From Aquamicrobium lusatiense (lineage in GTDB: Bacteria > Pseudomonadota > Alphaproteobacteria > Rhizobiales > Rhizobiaceae): a DNA stretch of 64,000 nucleotides. Numbering within the stretch: position 1 is the first letter of the stretch; each line of letters starts with the position of its first letter. Location of the stretch: NCBI RefSeq assembly GCF_014201615.1, contig NZ_JACHEU010000001.1, positions 267,631 through 331,630 of the forward strand. Direction: 5' to 3'. The notes beneath the pieces were generated by a model that did not search any database, was not told where the DNA came from, and saw only the letters and a list, made by a program, of their open reading frames with translations. Below, piece after piece: positions 50,198-59,758 of the stretch. The position numbers were made by a program, and so were the translations under genes.

Positions 50198-50502
50198 TTT
50201 CTGACCTCCAGTCAAAAGTTCAAAAACGGGTTTGGGCTTTGTCTTTACTGAAGGACATTGTTCCCTGCCCCCATCCCCACGATCGAAAAAGAGGCGCACC
50301 GCGCTTCTTCTTCGAAATCGACATTACCTATCGCGCTTTCGGGTTCAACAGGGAACACAACTCACTGCAACCCTCGCCGCCGCTATCCGAAAGGTGTGTT
50401 GCACAAACGCAACGGTTTTTGCGGCGATGGAAACCTCTTGTTAACCAACGGGTCCCGTAAGGGAAGATTATCCTTCACCAACAAGCGCGAATCGCCCCGC
50501 AA
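50198..50502 (-). other. Interval between amtB terminator and porin 2
   Basis: About 305 bases with no gene, probably the porin 2 promoter and leader. GTTGCACAAACGCAAC (50398-50413) is a short inverted repeat (GTTGC / GCAAC), and GTTAACC occurs at 50441. No clear sigma-70 boxes could be assigned. Confidence 0.45.
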
Positions 50503-50531
50503 CCAAAAAAAGAAGGCCGGCAAAACCGGCC
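50503..50531 (-). terminator. Intrinsic terminator downstream of amtB
   Basis: GGCCGG-CAAAA-CCGGCC stem (50515-50531) with an A-run on the left, giving TTCTTTTTTT on the minus strand after the stem. It lies about 95 bases after the amtB stop. Confidence 0.85.
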
Positions 50532-50626
50532 CCGAGTTGTGTTGAGAATCAGACCTCAACATGTCCACTCTGTTTGCTCCCTTTGCGGGGCGTTCCCCTT
50601 TGGTGGTTATTAAGTGATGGGGGTGG

Positions 50627-51982
50627 TTATGAGTGATACGCGACCTCGCCATGGGAGGTGATGTCCAGCCCCTGCGCTTCCTCTTCAGCCTTGGGCCGCA
50701 ACCCGACAAGCGCATCGACAAGCTTGTAGAGAATGGCTGACACGACGCCGCACCAGACGATGGTGATGAGGACAGCGAGGAACTGCGTCCACAGCTGCGC
50801 ACCCATCGTCACGCCTTCACCGTAGCCGACACCGCCCAGCGAGGTCGAAGCGAAGATGCCCGTACCGATGGCCCCGACAATGCCGGCGACACCGTGGATG
50901 CCGAACACGTCGAGCGAGTCATCATAGCCAAGCCGGATCTTGACGACCGCAACGAAGTAATAGGCCACCACGCTGGCGATGGCGCCGAGAACGATGGCGC
51001 CGACCGGGCCAACGAAGCCGGCCGCAGGCGTCACCGCGACGAGACCAGCGATCACACCGGACGCGCCACCCAGCATCGAGGCCTTGCCCCGCGCCGCCTT
51101 TTCCACCAGCGACCAGGCGATGACGGCGCCGGCGGTGGCCGTGAAGGTGTTGATCATGGCAAGAGCTGCGGATCCACCGGCCGAAAGCGCTGAACCCGCA
51201 TTGAAGCCGAACCAGCCCACCCACAGGATGGCCGCACCCACCAGCGTCAGCGGCAGATTGTGCGGCGCCATGTTTTCCTTGCCGTAGCCCGCACGCTTGC
51301 CGATCACGATCGCACCGACCAGCGCCGCGATGCCGGCATTGATGTGAACCACCGTGCCGCCGGCGAAGTCCATGGTGCCCCAGCCGAAGAACAGGCCGTT
51401 CTCATCCCACGCCATGTGGGCGACCGGGAAGTAGACGAGGCTGACCCACAGAACGACGAACAGGATGACGGCGCCAAACTTCACGCGCTCGGCGAAACCA
51501 CCCACGATCAGCGCCGGCGTGATGCAGGCGAAGGTCATCTGGAAACAGATGAAGACGAGTTCGGGAATGGTGCCCGAGACGGAGTCCGGCGTCACCCCGG
51601 TGAGGAAAAGCTTGCCGAAGCCGCCGAAGAAGGGGCTGTCGCTGCCGCCGAAAGCGAAGGAATAGCCCCACAGCACCCACACCACGATGACGGCAGCGGT
51701 GATCATGGTGCACTGCATCAGCACCGACAGCACATTCCGGGACCGCACGAGGCCGCCATAAAACAGGGCCAGCCCCGGCAGGATCATGAACAGCACGAGA
51801 ATGGTCGAAACCAGCATCCAGGCTGTATCGCCGGAATTGATCGCGGCTGCCGCAACCGCTTCCGTCGCGGCTTCCGCCGCCTCCGGGGCAGCTTCCTGCG
51901 CCGAGGCGGCGAGCGGGCCGAACAGCGCCAGAGCCGCCGGGCCAAGCAGCCCCGCTCTTGTCAGGGTGGAAGAAAAATTCAT
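50627..51982 (-). CDS. amtB: Ammonium transporter AmtB
   Basis: 451 residues. A cleavable signal (ending ASAQEAA, as in E. coli AmtB) precedes 11 expected membrane helices. Family motifs include GLVRSRNVLSVLMQC, FAGGTVVHINAGIAAL and the pore His region DVFGIHGVAGIVGAIGTG. It admits ammonium and is blocked by deuridylylated PII. GGAGAG lies about 6 bases before the ATG. It is translated from the glnK-amtB transcript. Confidence 0.95.
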   Translation of the reverse strand: MNFSSTLTRAGLLGPAALALFGPLAASAQEAAPEAAEAATEAVAAAAINSGDTAWMLVSTILVLFMILPGLALFYGGLVRSRNVLSVLMQCTMITAAVIVVWVLWGYSFAFGGSDSPFFGGFGKLFLTGVTPDSVSGTIPELVFICFQMTFACITPALIVGGFAERVKFGAVILFVVLWVSLVYFPVAHMAWDENGLFFGWGTMDFAGGTVVHINAGIAALVGAIVIGKRAGYGKENMAPHNLPLTLVGAAILWVGWFGFNAGSALSAGGSAALAMINTFTATAGAVIAWSLVEKAARGKASMLGGASGVIAGLVAVTPAAGFVGPVGAIVLGAIASVVAYYFVAVVKIRLGYDDSLDVFGIHGVAGIVGAIGTGIFASTSLGGVGYGEGVTMGAQLWTQFLAVLITIVWCGVVSAILYKLVDALVGLRPKAEEEAQGLDITSHGEVAYHS

Positions 51983-52014
51983 TGATCTCTCCATGATAAA
52001 TCGGGCGCGCCTGA

Positions 52015-52353
52015 TCACAGGGCGTCGGTGTCGGTTTCGCCGGTACGGATGCGCACGGCCTGATCGATGCCGAAGACGAAGATCTTGCCGTCTCCGATCT
52101 GGCCTGTGCGGGCGGCGGTGCGGATGGCCTCGACGGCCTTGTCGGCAAGATCGCCGGCGACCGCGACGTCGATCCTTATTTTCGGCAGGAAGCTCACGGC
52201 GTATTCGGCGCCGCGGTAGATTTCAGTGTGCCCCTTCTGACGCCCGTAGCCCTTGACCTCGGTAACGGTCAGACCTTCGATGCCGAGCGCCATCAACGCC
52301 TCGCGCACCTCGTCGAGCTTGAACGGCTTGATGACAGCCATCACGATTTTCAT
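52015..52353 (-). CDS. glnK: Nitrogen regulatory protein PII (GlnK)
   Basis: 112 residues, a complete PII. The T-loop has the uridylylation Tyr Y51 (EIYRGAEYAVSFLPK). The N-terminus MKIVMAVIKPFKLDEVREAL is classic. GlnK is preferred over GlnB because it directly precedes amtB, 32 bases away, and a sigma-54-like promoter lies upstream. It senses ATP/ADP and 2-oxoglutarate, the substrate of the SucAB complex encoded in this window. Confidence 0.95.
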   Translation of the reverse strand: MKIVMAVIKPFKLDEVREALMALGIEGLTVTEVKGYGRQKGHTEIYRGAEYAVSFLPKIRIDVAVAGDLADKAVEAIRTAARTGQIGDGKIFVFGIDQAVRIRTGETDTDAL

Positions 52354-52431
52354 CAGCTTTCACCCTCTGCTGGTGCGGCATCCCGCACGCTGTCTCACCG
52401 ACCCGACGCGGACCGGCAGCACAAAGTGACA

Positions 52432-52448
52432 ATCAAGCGCCGTGCCAG
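52432..52448 (-). promoter_or_regulatory. Sigma-54-type promoter of glnK-amtB
   Basis: On the minus strand CTGGCACGGCGCTTGAT matches the -24/-12 consensus (YTGGCACGrNNNTTGCW), with the single deviation of A for C at the -12 position. It lies 79 bases upstream of the glnK ATG. This fits nitrogen control through NtrC, though I could not find a convincing NtrC site. Confidence 0.6.
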
Positions 52449-52572
52449 TTGCCGTGGCACGCGCTCAACACACTGATTTCAAAGCGATAAAACTTTCCTG
52501 CCGAGGCTGGTCATGCGCCCGCCGGCAATCGATGAGATTAAATATTAGGCAGTAATCTCAAGATGCACAAAA

Positions 52573-53442
52573 TTAAGGCTTCTTGCGCAGGCGAATAAGC
52601 CCCTCCTGCGCGACGGAGGCGATCAGCGTTCCGTCACGTGCAAACAGCGCGCCACGGGTGAAACCCCGCGCCCCTTGCGTCGAAGGGCTGTCCTGCGTGT
52701 AGAGGATCCAGTCGTCCAGCGGGTTCTGGCGATGGAACCACATGGCATGATCGAGGCTCGCAGCCTGGATGTCGCGGTCGAACACCGCCCGCCCATGCGC
52801 GAAGGTGGAGGTGTCGAGCAGGGTCATGTCGGAAAGATAGGCCAGCACCGCGCATTGCAGCGCGCGGTCGGCCGGAACCGGGCCAGTGGTGCGGATCCAG
52901 ATGTTCTGCTTTGGCTCCAGCTTTTCGCGGCTCGTATAGTGCTTGAGCATGACCGGCTTCATTTCCACGGGGCGCGGCCGCTCCCAGTAGCGGCTTATTC
53001 CCTCCGGCACGCTGTCGCCGAAATGGCCGATCAGCTCCTGTTGCGTCATCAGCGAATCGGGTTCGGGAACGTCGAGCGGCATCGCCACCTGATGCTCCAG
53101 CCCCTCCTCATCCTGCTGGAAGGAGGCTTCCAGAGAAAAAATGGCGTGCCCGTGCTGGATCGCCACGACGCGCCGCGTGGTGAAGGAGCCCCCGTCGCGA
53201 ATGCGGTCGACCTCATAAACGATCGGCAGCTTGGTGTCGCCCGGACGCATGAAATAGCCGTGAAGGGAATGCACATGGCGATCCCCGCCTACGGTGCGTT
53301 GCGCCGCCACCAGCGCCTGCGCGATGGTCTGGCCGCCGAACACGCGCTGCCAGTCGCTTTCAGGGCTGCGACCACGGAACAGATTGTGCTCCAGCCTTTC
53401 GAGGTCGAGAATGGAAAGAAGCTCGTCCATCGCGGTGATCAT
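52573..53442 (-). CDS. tesB: Acyl-CoA thioesterase II (TesB family)
   Basis: 289 residues with a double hotdog fold. Motifs include NLFRGRSPESDWQRVFGGQTIAQ (given here as two parts: FRGRSPESDWQRVFGG and TIAQALVAA), GSFTTRRVVAIQHG and HAMWFHRQNPLDDW. It hydrolyses medium/long-chain acyl-CoA. The Asp in the C-terminal LDHAMWFH segment and the Gln of the FGGQ motif are catalytic candidates. It is divergent from the Ubi-type monooxygenase gene with about 100 bases between them. Confidence 0.92.
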   Translation of the reverse strand: MITAMDELLSILDLERLEHNLFRGRSPESDWQRVFGGQTIAQALVAAQRTVGGDRHVHSLHGYFMRPGDTKLPIVYEVDRIRDGGSFTTRRVVAIQHGHAIFSLEASFQQDEEGLEHQVAMPLDVPEPDSLMTQQELIGHFGDSVPEGISRYWERPRPVEMKPVMLKHYTSREKLEPKQNIWIRTTGPVPADRALQCAVLAYLSDMTLLDTSTFAHGRAVFDRDIQAASLDHAMWFHRQNPLDDWILYTQDSPSTQGARGFTRGALFARDGTLIASVAQEGLIRLRKKP

Positions 53443-53543
53443 GAGTGGTCCCCTGCCTTATCGTGTTCTGTAATGTCCGACAGGATGGGCATGGCGTCAA
53501 GGCTGCTATATATCCTCAGGCAGCCGGTGAAGAAGGTTGGACG

Positions 53544-54809
53544 ATGACGGTCAAGAGCAAAGCGACGAAAACAGCGGAAAAGTCGGCCGGTGCCGACAAG
53601 CTCGACATTCTGATCGCAGGCGCCGGATATGTCGGGCTGGCCAGCGCCGTCGCCGTGAAGCATGCCCGCCCGAACCTCAGGGTTGCCGTGGTCGATGCCG
53701 CCCCTGCCGACGCCTGGCAGAAGGACAACCGCGCCTCCGCAATCGCCGCCGCCGCCTGCCGGATGCTGGAGCAACTCGATGTCTGGCACCGCGTCGCACC
53801 GCAAGCGCAGGCGATCACCGAAATGATCATCACCGATTCACGCACGGCCGATCCGGTGCGACCGGTGTTCCTCACTTTCGATGGCGAGGTGGGTGAGGGC
53901 GAACCCTTTGCCCACATGATCGCCAACCGCGACCTCAACGGCGCATTGCGCCCACGGGCGGCCGAACTCGGCATCGACATCATTCAGGGCGTGGGCGTGC
54001 AGGGGTTTGAAACCGATGGCGGCGGCATCACCGTGCAACTGGCGGATGGCGCTTCGCTGCGCTCCCGGCTGCTGGTCGCCGCCGACGGCGTGCGCTCGAG
54101 GCTGCGCGACCTGGCCGGCATCAAGACGGTGCACTGGGATTACGGCCAGTCCGGCATCGTCTGCACGGTGGCCCATGAGCGCCCGCATAATGGCCGCGCC
54201 GTGGAGCATTTCCTTCCTTCCGGCCCCTTCGCCATTCTGCCCCTGAAAGGCAACCGTTCCTCGCTGGTGTGGGCTGAACGGACGGAAGAAGCCGAGCGGC
54301 TCGTCAATGGCGACGAAATGATCTTCGAGGCGGAACTGGAGCGCCGCTTCGGACTGGAACTCGGTGAAATCCGCGTCGAGAACAAGCCGCGCGCATGGCC
54401 GCTCGGACTTACCCTCTCGCGCAGTTTCGTCGCCCCGCGTGTGGCGCTGGCCGGCGATGCCGCGCACGGCATCCACCCGATTGCCGGACAGGGCCTCAAC
54501 CTCGGCTTCAGAGATGTGGCAGCACTTGCGGAAGTGATCGTCGAGGCCGACCGCCTGGGTCAGGACATCGGCGCACTCGACGTGCTGGAGCGCTACCAGC
54601 AATGGCGCCGGTTCGACACGGTGCAGATGGGCGTGACCACGGACGTTCTGACGCGGCTGTTCTCCAATGACAGCACCCCCCTGCGTTTCGCCCGCGACTT
54701 CGGTCTCGGGCTGGTCGAGCGCCTGCCACGGCTGAAGGACTTCTTCATTCGTCAGGCCGCAGGTCTTTCCCCCCACACGCCAAAACTGCTCCGGGGCGAG
54801 CCTATCTGA
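53544..54809 (+). CDS. Ubiquinone-biosynthesis FAD monooxygenase (UbiH/UbiF/VisC family)
   Basis: 421 residues. The FAD loop ILIAGAGYVGLASAVAVKH is followed by the DG motif (LAADGVRSRLRDLAGI with one residue variation) and GDAAHGIHPIAGQGLNLGFRD. These enzymes hydroxylate the ubiquinone ring. Which of UbiH, UbiF, UbiI or UbiL it represents cannot be told from sequence by eye. About 20 polar residues precede the fold. AGAAGG lies about 9 bases before the ATG. It ends 39 bases before a YbaK-type gene. Confidence 0.88.
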   Translation: MTVKSKATKTAEKSAGADKLDILIAGAGYVGLASAVAVKHARPNLRVAVVDAAPADAWQKDNRASAIAAAACRMLEQLDVWHRVAPQAQAITEMIITDSRTADPVRPVFLTFDGEVGEGEPFAHMIANRDLNGALRPRAAELGIDIIQGVGVQGFETDGGGITVQLADGASLRSRLLVAADGVRSRLRDLAGIKTVHWDYGQSGIVCTVAHERPHNGRAVEHFLPSGPFAILPLKGNRSSLVWAERTEEAERLVNGDEMIFEAELERRFGLELGEIRVENKPRAWPLGLTLSRSFVAPRVALAGDAAHGIHPIAGQGLNLGFRDVAALAEVIVEADRLGQDIGALDVLERYQQWRRFDTVQMGVTTDVLTRLFSNDSTPLRFARDFGLGLVERLPRLKDFFIRQAAGLSPHTPKLLRGEPI

Positions 54810-54848
54810 AGCCTTTCCCATCATCGCAGTCATTTCAGGAGGTGGCCC

Positions 54849-55310
54849 ATGAGCCTCGAGTCCGTCCGTGCCTGGTTCAGCGAACATGCCCCCGACGTTG
54901 AAATCATCGTCACCGAGGAAAGCTCGGCAACGGTTGCGCTTGCCGCGGCGGCGCATGGCGTCGAACCTTCGCAGATTGCCAAGACCATCTGCCTCAGGGC
55001 TGCAGACCAGCCGCCCATGCTGATCGTCACCGGCGGACTCGCCCGTATCGACAACCGAAAGTTCAAGGACAGGTTCGGCGGCAAGGCACGCATGGCAGGC
55101 GCCGAGGAAGTGGTGGAACTCACCAGCCACCCGGTCGGAGGCGTATGCCCGTTCGGCCTGCCGGCCGCGCTGCCGATCTACTGCGATATCTCGCTGCGCG
55201 CATTCGCCGAGGTCGTGCCGGCCGCCGGCGCCACCAACGCCGCCGTGCGCATGGAAACCGAACGGCTGGCCGAACTGACCGGCGCCGAATGGGTGGATGT
55301 CTGCCAATAA
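54849..55310 (+). CDS. YbaK/EbsC-family aminoacyl-tRNA deacylase
   Basis: 153 residues of a YbaK/ProX domain. The catalytic Lys lies in SQIAKTICLRA, and the substrate pocket GGVCPFGLP is present (usually GGI/VSPFG). EbsC/YbaK proteins hydrolyse mischarged tRNA, notably Cys-tRNAPro. CAGGAGGTGG precedes the ATG. The Cys in the GGVCPFG motif is common in this subfamily. Confidence 0.87.
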   Translation: MSLESVRAWFSEHAPDVEIIVTEESSATVALAAAAHGVEPSQIAKTICLRAADQPPMLIVTGGLARIDNRKFKDRFGGKARMAGAEEVVELTSHPVGGVCPFGLPAALPIYCDISLRAFAEVVPAAGATNAAVRMETERLAELTGAEWVDVCQ

Positions 55311-55348
55311 AAGCATGCCCCAAAAGCTGGTCGGACCCGGAAAACGAG

Positions 55349-55421
55349 GTAAGGCGAAGGCCTGAAGCAACGGCATCTGGCTGCACCTGGACGCGACGCG
55401 CTTCAGGCAGCCTTGCCTTAC
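55349..55421. repeat. Long imperfect stem-loop between ybaK-type gene and osmC
   Basis: The arms GTAAGGCGAAGGCCTGAAGC (55349-55368) and the complement region 55400-55421 pair over about 20 bases, with perfect blocks GCCTGAAGC/GCTTCAGGC and GTAAGGC/GCCTTAC. The 31-base loop is GC-rich. It is preceded by GCATGCCCCAAAAGC, typical of another short rhizobial repeat. No gene is in the 184-base interval. Confidence 0.55.
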
Positions 55422-55494
55422 AAAGCCGGCCGCGCGCACTATCTCTCCTTCATCAGGCAGGCGCCGCCTGCCAATCTGGCAGAAGGAGAAGATC

Positions 55495-55932
55495 ATGAAC
55501 CGTCACGCCACCGCCGTCTGGAAAGGCACGCTCACCGACGGAGCCGGCACGCTCGACACCCAGAGCGGGGCTTTCGCCGGCCAGCCCTATTCCTTCAAGG
55601 GCCGGTTCCAGGATGAAGAAGGCAAGTCAGGCACCAATCCCGAAGAACTGATCGCGGCCGCCCATGCCGGCTGCTTCGCCATGCAGCTTTCGCATTTTCT
55701 GGCCGAGAACGGCACCCCGGCCGAAGAACTGAAAGCGGAGGCCGTCGTCACTTACGGCCCGGCAGCAGGTGGCGGATTCGAGATCACCGAAAGCGCGCTG
55801 AAGCTGACCGGCAAGGTGCCGGGCATAGACGAGGCGAAGTTCCGGGAACTGGCCGAGAAGGCAAAGAGCGGCTGTCCCGTTTCAAAAGCGCTCGGTGCGA
55901 TCAAGGTATCGCTCGACGCGAAACTCGCCTGA
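55495..55932 (+). CDS. osmC: OsmC-family peroxiredoxin
   Basis: 145 residues. Catalytic cysteines are in AHAGCFAMQLSHFL (about 62) and KSGCPVSKAL (about 127), the organic-hydroperoxide-reducing pair of OsmC/Ohr. The N-terminus TAVWKGTLTDGAGTLDTQSG fits OsmC rather than Ohr. AGAAGGAGAAGATC precedes the ATG. It shares a strong bidirectional terminator with the convergent YceH gene. Confidence 0.93.
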   Translation: MNRHATAVWKGTLTDGAGTLDTQSGAFAGQPYSFKGRFQDEEGKSGTNPEELIAAAHAGCFAMQLSHFLAENGTPAEELKAEAVVTYGPAAGGGFEITESALKLTGKVPGIDEAKFRELAEKAKSGCPVSKALGAIKVSLDAKLA

Positions 55933-55962
55933 ACCGCCGTTCCGGCAACACCCGGCACGAAC

Positions 55963-55992
55963 AAAAAAGCCCCGGAAATCCGGGGCTTTTTT
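55963..55992. terminator. Bidirectional terminator between osmC and yceH
   Basis: A perfect 13-bp stem AAAAAAGCCCCGG / CCGGGGCTTTTTT with an AAAT loop, working for both convergent genes. Confidence 0.95.
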
Positions 55993-56004
55993 CATGAAAC
56001 AGTC

Positions 56005-56640
56005 TCAGGCGCCCAACGCGTCCAGCCGTTCGGCGAGCTGGCGCACCTGCTCCTCAAGCGCTGCAATGCGCGCTTCAAGCTCTGCATCTCCGGCCACCAC
56101 CACGGGGCCAGATGCCGCGGAAAGGGCTGCCACATCGACCGGCCCGCACAGAAGATGCACATAGCGATCCTCACGCTGGCCGGGACCACGGCCGATTTCC
56201 TGCACCAGCGGCGGACGCTTGCCGATCAGCATGTCGAGTTCGGTACGCAGATCGTCGGCGGAGGCGAAGCGTGCAAAGCGCTCGGCGCGCGCCAGAAGCT
56301 CGTGCACCGTTTGCGGGCCGCGCAGCATGAGCAGGCCAAGCAGTGCGGTCTGCGGCACGGTCAGCGAAAATTTCTGCGCCATCAGATGTTCGTAGCGCTC
56401 AACCCGCGACGCGAAGATCTGGCGCACGAAACCCTTCTGCTCCAGCATCTTGAGGCCGCGCAGTATATCCGGCTGGGTCAGCGCCATGACCGGATCGCGC
56501 GCAGTCTTCTGGTTCGCCGCCGCCAGAAGCGCATTCGATGTGAGCGGGTAGACGTCCGGCGTCAGTTCCTTCTTCTCGATAAGACAGCCCAGAATGCGGG
56601 CCTCAAGGGCGCTCAGCTGCGGCAATCCTTCGCTATCCAT
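56005..56640 (-). CDS. YceH family protein (DUF480)
   Basis: 211 residues. Tandem winged-helix region (EARILGCLIEKKELTPDVYP ... TAKDPVMAL-like NQKTARDPVMALTQPDI) followed by LLMLRGPQTVHELLARAERFA, the hallmark of DUF480/YceH. The C-terminus is a coiled coil (LEARIAALEEQVRQLAERL). Function is unknown. It is the next gene on the minus strand after the sdh operon, which ends at a terminator between them. Confidence 0.9.
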   Translation of the reverse strand: MDSEGLPQLSALEARILGCLIEKKELTPDVYPLTSNALLAAANQKTARDPVMALTQPDILRGLKMLEQKGFVRQIFASRVERYEHLMAQKFSLTVPQTALLGLLMLRGPQTVHELLARAERFARFASADDLRTELDMLIGKRPPLVQEIGRGPGQREDRYVHLLCGPVDVAALSAASGPVVVAGDAELEARIAALEEQVRQLAERLDALGA

Positions 56641-56664
56641 CGCTTTGAACTCTCCGATCCAGAC

Positions 56665-56699
56665 AAAAAGGCCGCCACCGGGGTCCCGGCAGCGGCCTT
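56665..56699 (-). terminator. Intrinsic terminator of the sdh operon
   Basis: On the minus strand AAGGCCGC...GCGGCC pairs around an inner CCGG/CCGG stem, followed by TTTTTG. It lies about 60 bases after the sdhB stop and before the yceH start. Confidence 0.85.
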
Positions 56700-56759
56700 G
56701 CTATAACCCATCGAAACCGGGGCGCAAACTTTTCGCGCCGGCTTTGAGGAATGCTGCCG

Positions 56760-57539
56760 TCAGACGCGGCGCTCCACCATCATCTTCTTGATCTCGGCGA
56801 TCGCCTTGGCCGGGTTGAGGCCCTTGGGGCAGGTCTGCGCGCAGTTCATGATGGTGTGGCAGCGATAGAGCCGGAACGGATCCTCCAGGTTGTCGAGGCG
56901 CTCGCCCTTGGCTTCGTCGCGGGAATCGATCAGCCAGCGATAGGCCTGCAACAGCACGGCGGGACCGAGGTAGCGGTCACCGTTCCACCAGTAGCTCGGG
57001 CAGGAGGTGGAGCAGCAGGCGCACAGGATGCACTCGTAGAGGCCGTCCAGCTTCTCGCGGTCCTCGTGGCTCTGCAACCATTCCTTGGCCGGTTCGGGCG
57101 AAACGGTCTGCAGCCACGGCTCGATCGAGGCGTGCTGGGCATAGAAATTGTTGAGGTCGGGAACCAGATCCTTCACCACCTGCATGTGCGGCAGCGGATA
57201 GACCTTGATCGGCCCCTTGATCTCCTCAGAGCCCTTGGTGCAGGCCAGCGTGTTGGCGCCGTCGATGTTCATGGCGCAGGAACCGCAGATGCCTTCGCGG
57301 CAGGAGCGGCGCAGCGTCAGCGTCGGATCGATCTTGTTCTTGATCCACAACAGGCCGTCGAGAACCATCGGCCCGCAATCGTCCATGTCGACGAAATAGG
57401 TGTCGATGCGCGGATTCTCGTCGTCGTCGGGGGACCAGCGATAGATCCGGTACTCGCGCAGATTGGTGGCGCCTTCCGGCTTCGGCCAGGTCTTGCCCTG
57501 CCGGATCTGCGAGTTCTTGGGGAGCGTGAGTTCGACCAT
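56760..57539 (-). CDS. sdhB: Succinate dehydrogenase iron-sulfur subunit
   Basis: 259 residues. The 2Fe-2S motif [15 protein letters not shown], the 4Fe-4S/3Fe-4S motifs [12 protein letters not shown] and [20 protein letters not shown] are complete. Electrons pass from SdhA through these clusters to ubiquinone. It follows sdhA by 11 bases and closes the operon. Confidence 0.97.
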   Translation of the reverse strand: MVELTLPKNSQIRQGKTWPKPEGATNLREYRIYRWSPDDDENPRIDTYFVDMDDCGPMVLDGLLWIKNKIDPTLTLRRSCREGICGSCAMNIDGANTLACTKGSEEIKGPIKVYPLPHMQVVKDLVPDLNNFYAQHASIEPWLQTVSPEPAKEWLQSHEDREKLDGLYECILCACCSTSCPSYWWNGDRYLGPAVLLQAYRWLIDSRDEAKGERLDNLEDPFRLYRCHTIMNCAQTCPKGLNPAKAIAEIKKMMVERRV

Positions 57540-57550
57540 TTTTCAGATCC

Positions 57551-59359
57551 TCAATACACGCGCGCCTTGGGCGCGATCTTGGCCGGGTCGATGCCGCCAT
57601 CCTCTGGCTTGATCTGCGGCTCGGTTTTCACCGGGCGGTAGGAGAGCGTGACCTTGCCATCGGGGCTGAGGTGCGAAAGCGTGTGCTTGCGCCAGTTCAC
57701 GTCATCGCGTGCCGAGAAATCCTCACGCGCATGCGCGCCGCGGCTTTCCTTGCGCGCTTCTGCGCTGACGACCGTGGTGATGGCGTTGGCCATCAGGTTT
57801 TCCAGCTCCAGCGTTTCCACCAGATCGGAATTCCAGATCATCGAGTGATCGAAAACCTTGATGTCCTTCAGTTCGCCCCAGATCTGGGCGATGCGCTTGC
57901 AGCCATTCTCAAGCGATTCCTGGGTGCGGAACACGGCGGCGTCTTCCTGCATGGCGCGCTGCATGCGCTCGCGGATGACGGCAGTCGGCGTCGAGCCGTT
58001 AGCGTGGCGCAGGCGGTCGAAGCGCTCCATGATCTTGTCGCACGCGGCAACGTTCAGGTCCGGCACCGGCGCCTTGGCGTCGACGACCTCGGCGGCGCGG
58101 ATGGCAGCCGCACGACCGAACACAACAAGATCGATCAGCGAGTTGGAGCCGAGACGGTTGGCGCCGTGCACCGAGGCGCAGCCGGCCTCGCCGACAGCCA
58201 TCAGGCCGGGCGTCACGCGATTGGGATCGTCGGCGGTCGGATTGAGCGCTTCGCCCCAGTAGTTGGTCGGCACGCCGCCCATATTGTAGTGCACCGTCGG
58301 CAGCACCGGGATCGGCTCCTTGGTGAGGTCGACGCCGGCGAAGATCTTGGCCGACTCGGAGATGCCCGGCAGCCGCTCGTGCAGCACGGCCGGATCGAGA
58401 TGGTCGAGATGCAGGAAGATGTGGTCCTTGTTCTTGCCCACGCCACGGCCTTCGCGGATTTCCAGCGTCATGCAGCGCGAAACCACGTCACGCGAGGCAA
58501 GGTCCTTGGCCGATGGCGCATAGCGCTCCATGAAGCGCTCGCCCTCGGAATTGACCAGATAGCCGCCCTCGCCGCGCGCGCCCTCGGTGATCAGGCAGCC
58601 CGCGCCATAGATGCCGGTCGGGTGGAACTGCACGAATTCCATGTCCTGAAGCGGCAGGCCGGCGCGTGCGACCATGCCGCCTCCGTCGCCGGTGCAGGTA
58701 TGGGCGGAAGTGGCCGAGAAATAGGCGCGGCCATAGCCGCCGGTCGCCAGCACGACCATCTTGGCCGAGAAGCGGTGGATGGTGCCGTCATCGAGGTTCC
58801 AGGCCACCACACCAGTGCAGGTGCCGTCCTGATCCATGATCAGGTCGAGCGCGAAATACTCGATGAAGAACTGCGCATGGTGCTTCAGCGACTGGCCGTA
58901 GAGGGTGTGCAGGATGGCGTGGCCGGTACGGTCTGCGGCAGCGCAGGTGCGCTGCACGGGTGGGCCATCGCCGAAATTCTGCATATGGCCGCCGAACGGG
59001 CGCTGATAGATCTTGCCTTCCTCGGTGCGCGAGAACGGCACGCCGTAATGCTCAAGCTCGTAGACGGCAGCCGGCGCCTCGCGCGCCAGATATTCCATGG
59101 CGTCGGTATCGCCCAGCCAGTCGGAGCCCTTCACGGTGTCGTAGAGATGCCAGTGCCAGTGATCCGGCCCCATGTTGCGCAGCGAGGCGGCGATGCCGCC
59201 CTGTGCCGCGACCGTATGCGAACGGGTCGGGAAAACCTTGGTGATGCAGGCCGTCTTCAGCCCCTGCTCGGCCATGCCGAGCGTAGCGCGCAGGCCGGCA
59301 CCGCCGGCGCCGACGACGACGACATCGAATTTATGATCGACATAAGTATAGGCGGCCAC
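57551..59359 (-). CDS. sdhA: Succinate dehydrogenase flavoprotein subunit
   Basis: 602 residues. FAD loop [12 protein letters not shown], the covalent-FAD His in SHTVAAQGG, and the substrate motifs [11 protein letters not shown] and [11 protein letters not shown] are intact. It oxidises succinate to fumarate, downstream of the succinyl-CoA synthetase encoded earlier in the window. sdhD ends 3 bases before it. Confidence 0.97.
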   Translation of the reverse strand: MAAYTYVDHKFDVVVVGAGGAGLRATLGMAEQGLKTACITKVFPTRSHTVAAQGGIAASLRNMGPDHWHWHLYDTVKGSDWLGDTDAMEYLAREAPAAVYELEHYGVPFSRTEEGKIYQRPFGGHMQNFGDGPPVQRTCAAADRTGHAILHTLYGQSLKHHAQFFIEYFALDLIMDQDGTCTGVVAWNLDDGTIHRFSAKMVVLATGGYGRAYFSATSAHTCTGDGGGMVARAGLPLQDMEFVQFHPTGIYGAGCLITEGARGEGGYLVNSEGERFMERYAPSAKDLASRDVVSRCMTLEIREGRGVGKNKDHIFLHLDHLDPAVLHERLPGISESAKIFAGVDLTKEPIPVLPTVHYNMGGVPTNYWGEALNPTADDPNRVTPGLMAVGEAGCASVHGANRLGSNSLIDLVVFGRAAAIRAAEVVDAKAPVPDLNVAACDKIMERFDRLRHANGSTPTAVIRERMQRAMQEDAAVFRTQESLENGCKRIAQIWGELKDIKVFDHSMIWNSDLVETLELENLMANAITTVVSAEARKESRGAHAREDFSARDDVNWRKHTLSHLSPDGKVTLSYRPVKTEPQIKPEDGGIDPAKIAPKARVY

Positions 59360-59362
59360 GGG

Positions 59363-59758
59363 TCAGCCTCCGAATGCAAGCTTGAGCAGGGCAAAGATCG
59401 AAGCGATGCCGACTGCTGCGGTAAAGAAGGTGTTGAGGAGGAGGCACACCAGCTTGATGCCTTCGGCGTGAACGTAGTCCTCGATGATGACCTGCATGCC
59501 GAGACGCATGTGGTAGAGGCCGGAAACCAGCATGGCGACCATGACCAGCGCCACGGCGGGATGAGCGAGCGCTGCGCGCACCTCATCATAGCCCGCCCCG
59601 TTCATGACGATCAGGAAGCCGACGAAGAACAGGAACAGCGGAATGTTGGCCACTGCGGTCAGACGCTGGCGCCAGAAATGCATGGTGCCTTCATGGGCGG
59701 AGCCCAGCCCGCGCACCTTGGCCAGCGGCGTACGCATATCCTTGCGGGAACGACTCAT
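59363..59758 (-). CDS. sdhD: Succinate dehydrogenase membrane anchor SdhD
   Basis: 131 residues with three membrane helices ([51 protein letters not shown]). The [16 protein letters not shown] motif supplies quinone/heme-site residues. Its ATG overlaps the sdhC stop by four bases, so the start at 59758 is preferred to longer in-frame forms. Confidence 0.92.
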   Translation of the reverse strand: MSRSRKDMRTPLAKVRGLGSAHEGTMHFWRQRLTAVANIPLFLFFVGFLIVMNGAGYDEVRAALAHPAVALVMVAMLVSGLYHMRLGMQVIIEDYVHAEGIKLVCLLLNTFFTAAVGIASIFALLKLAFGG

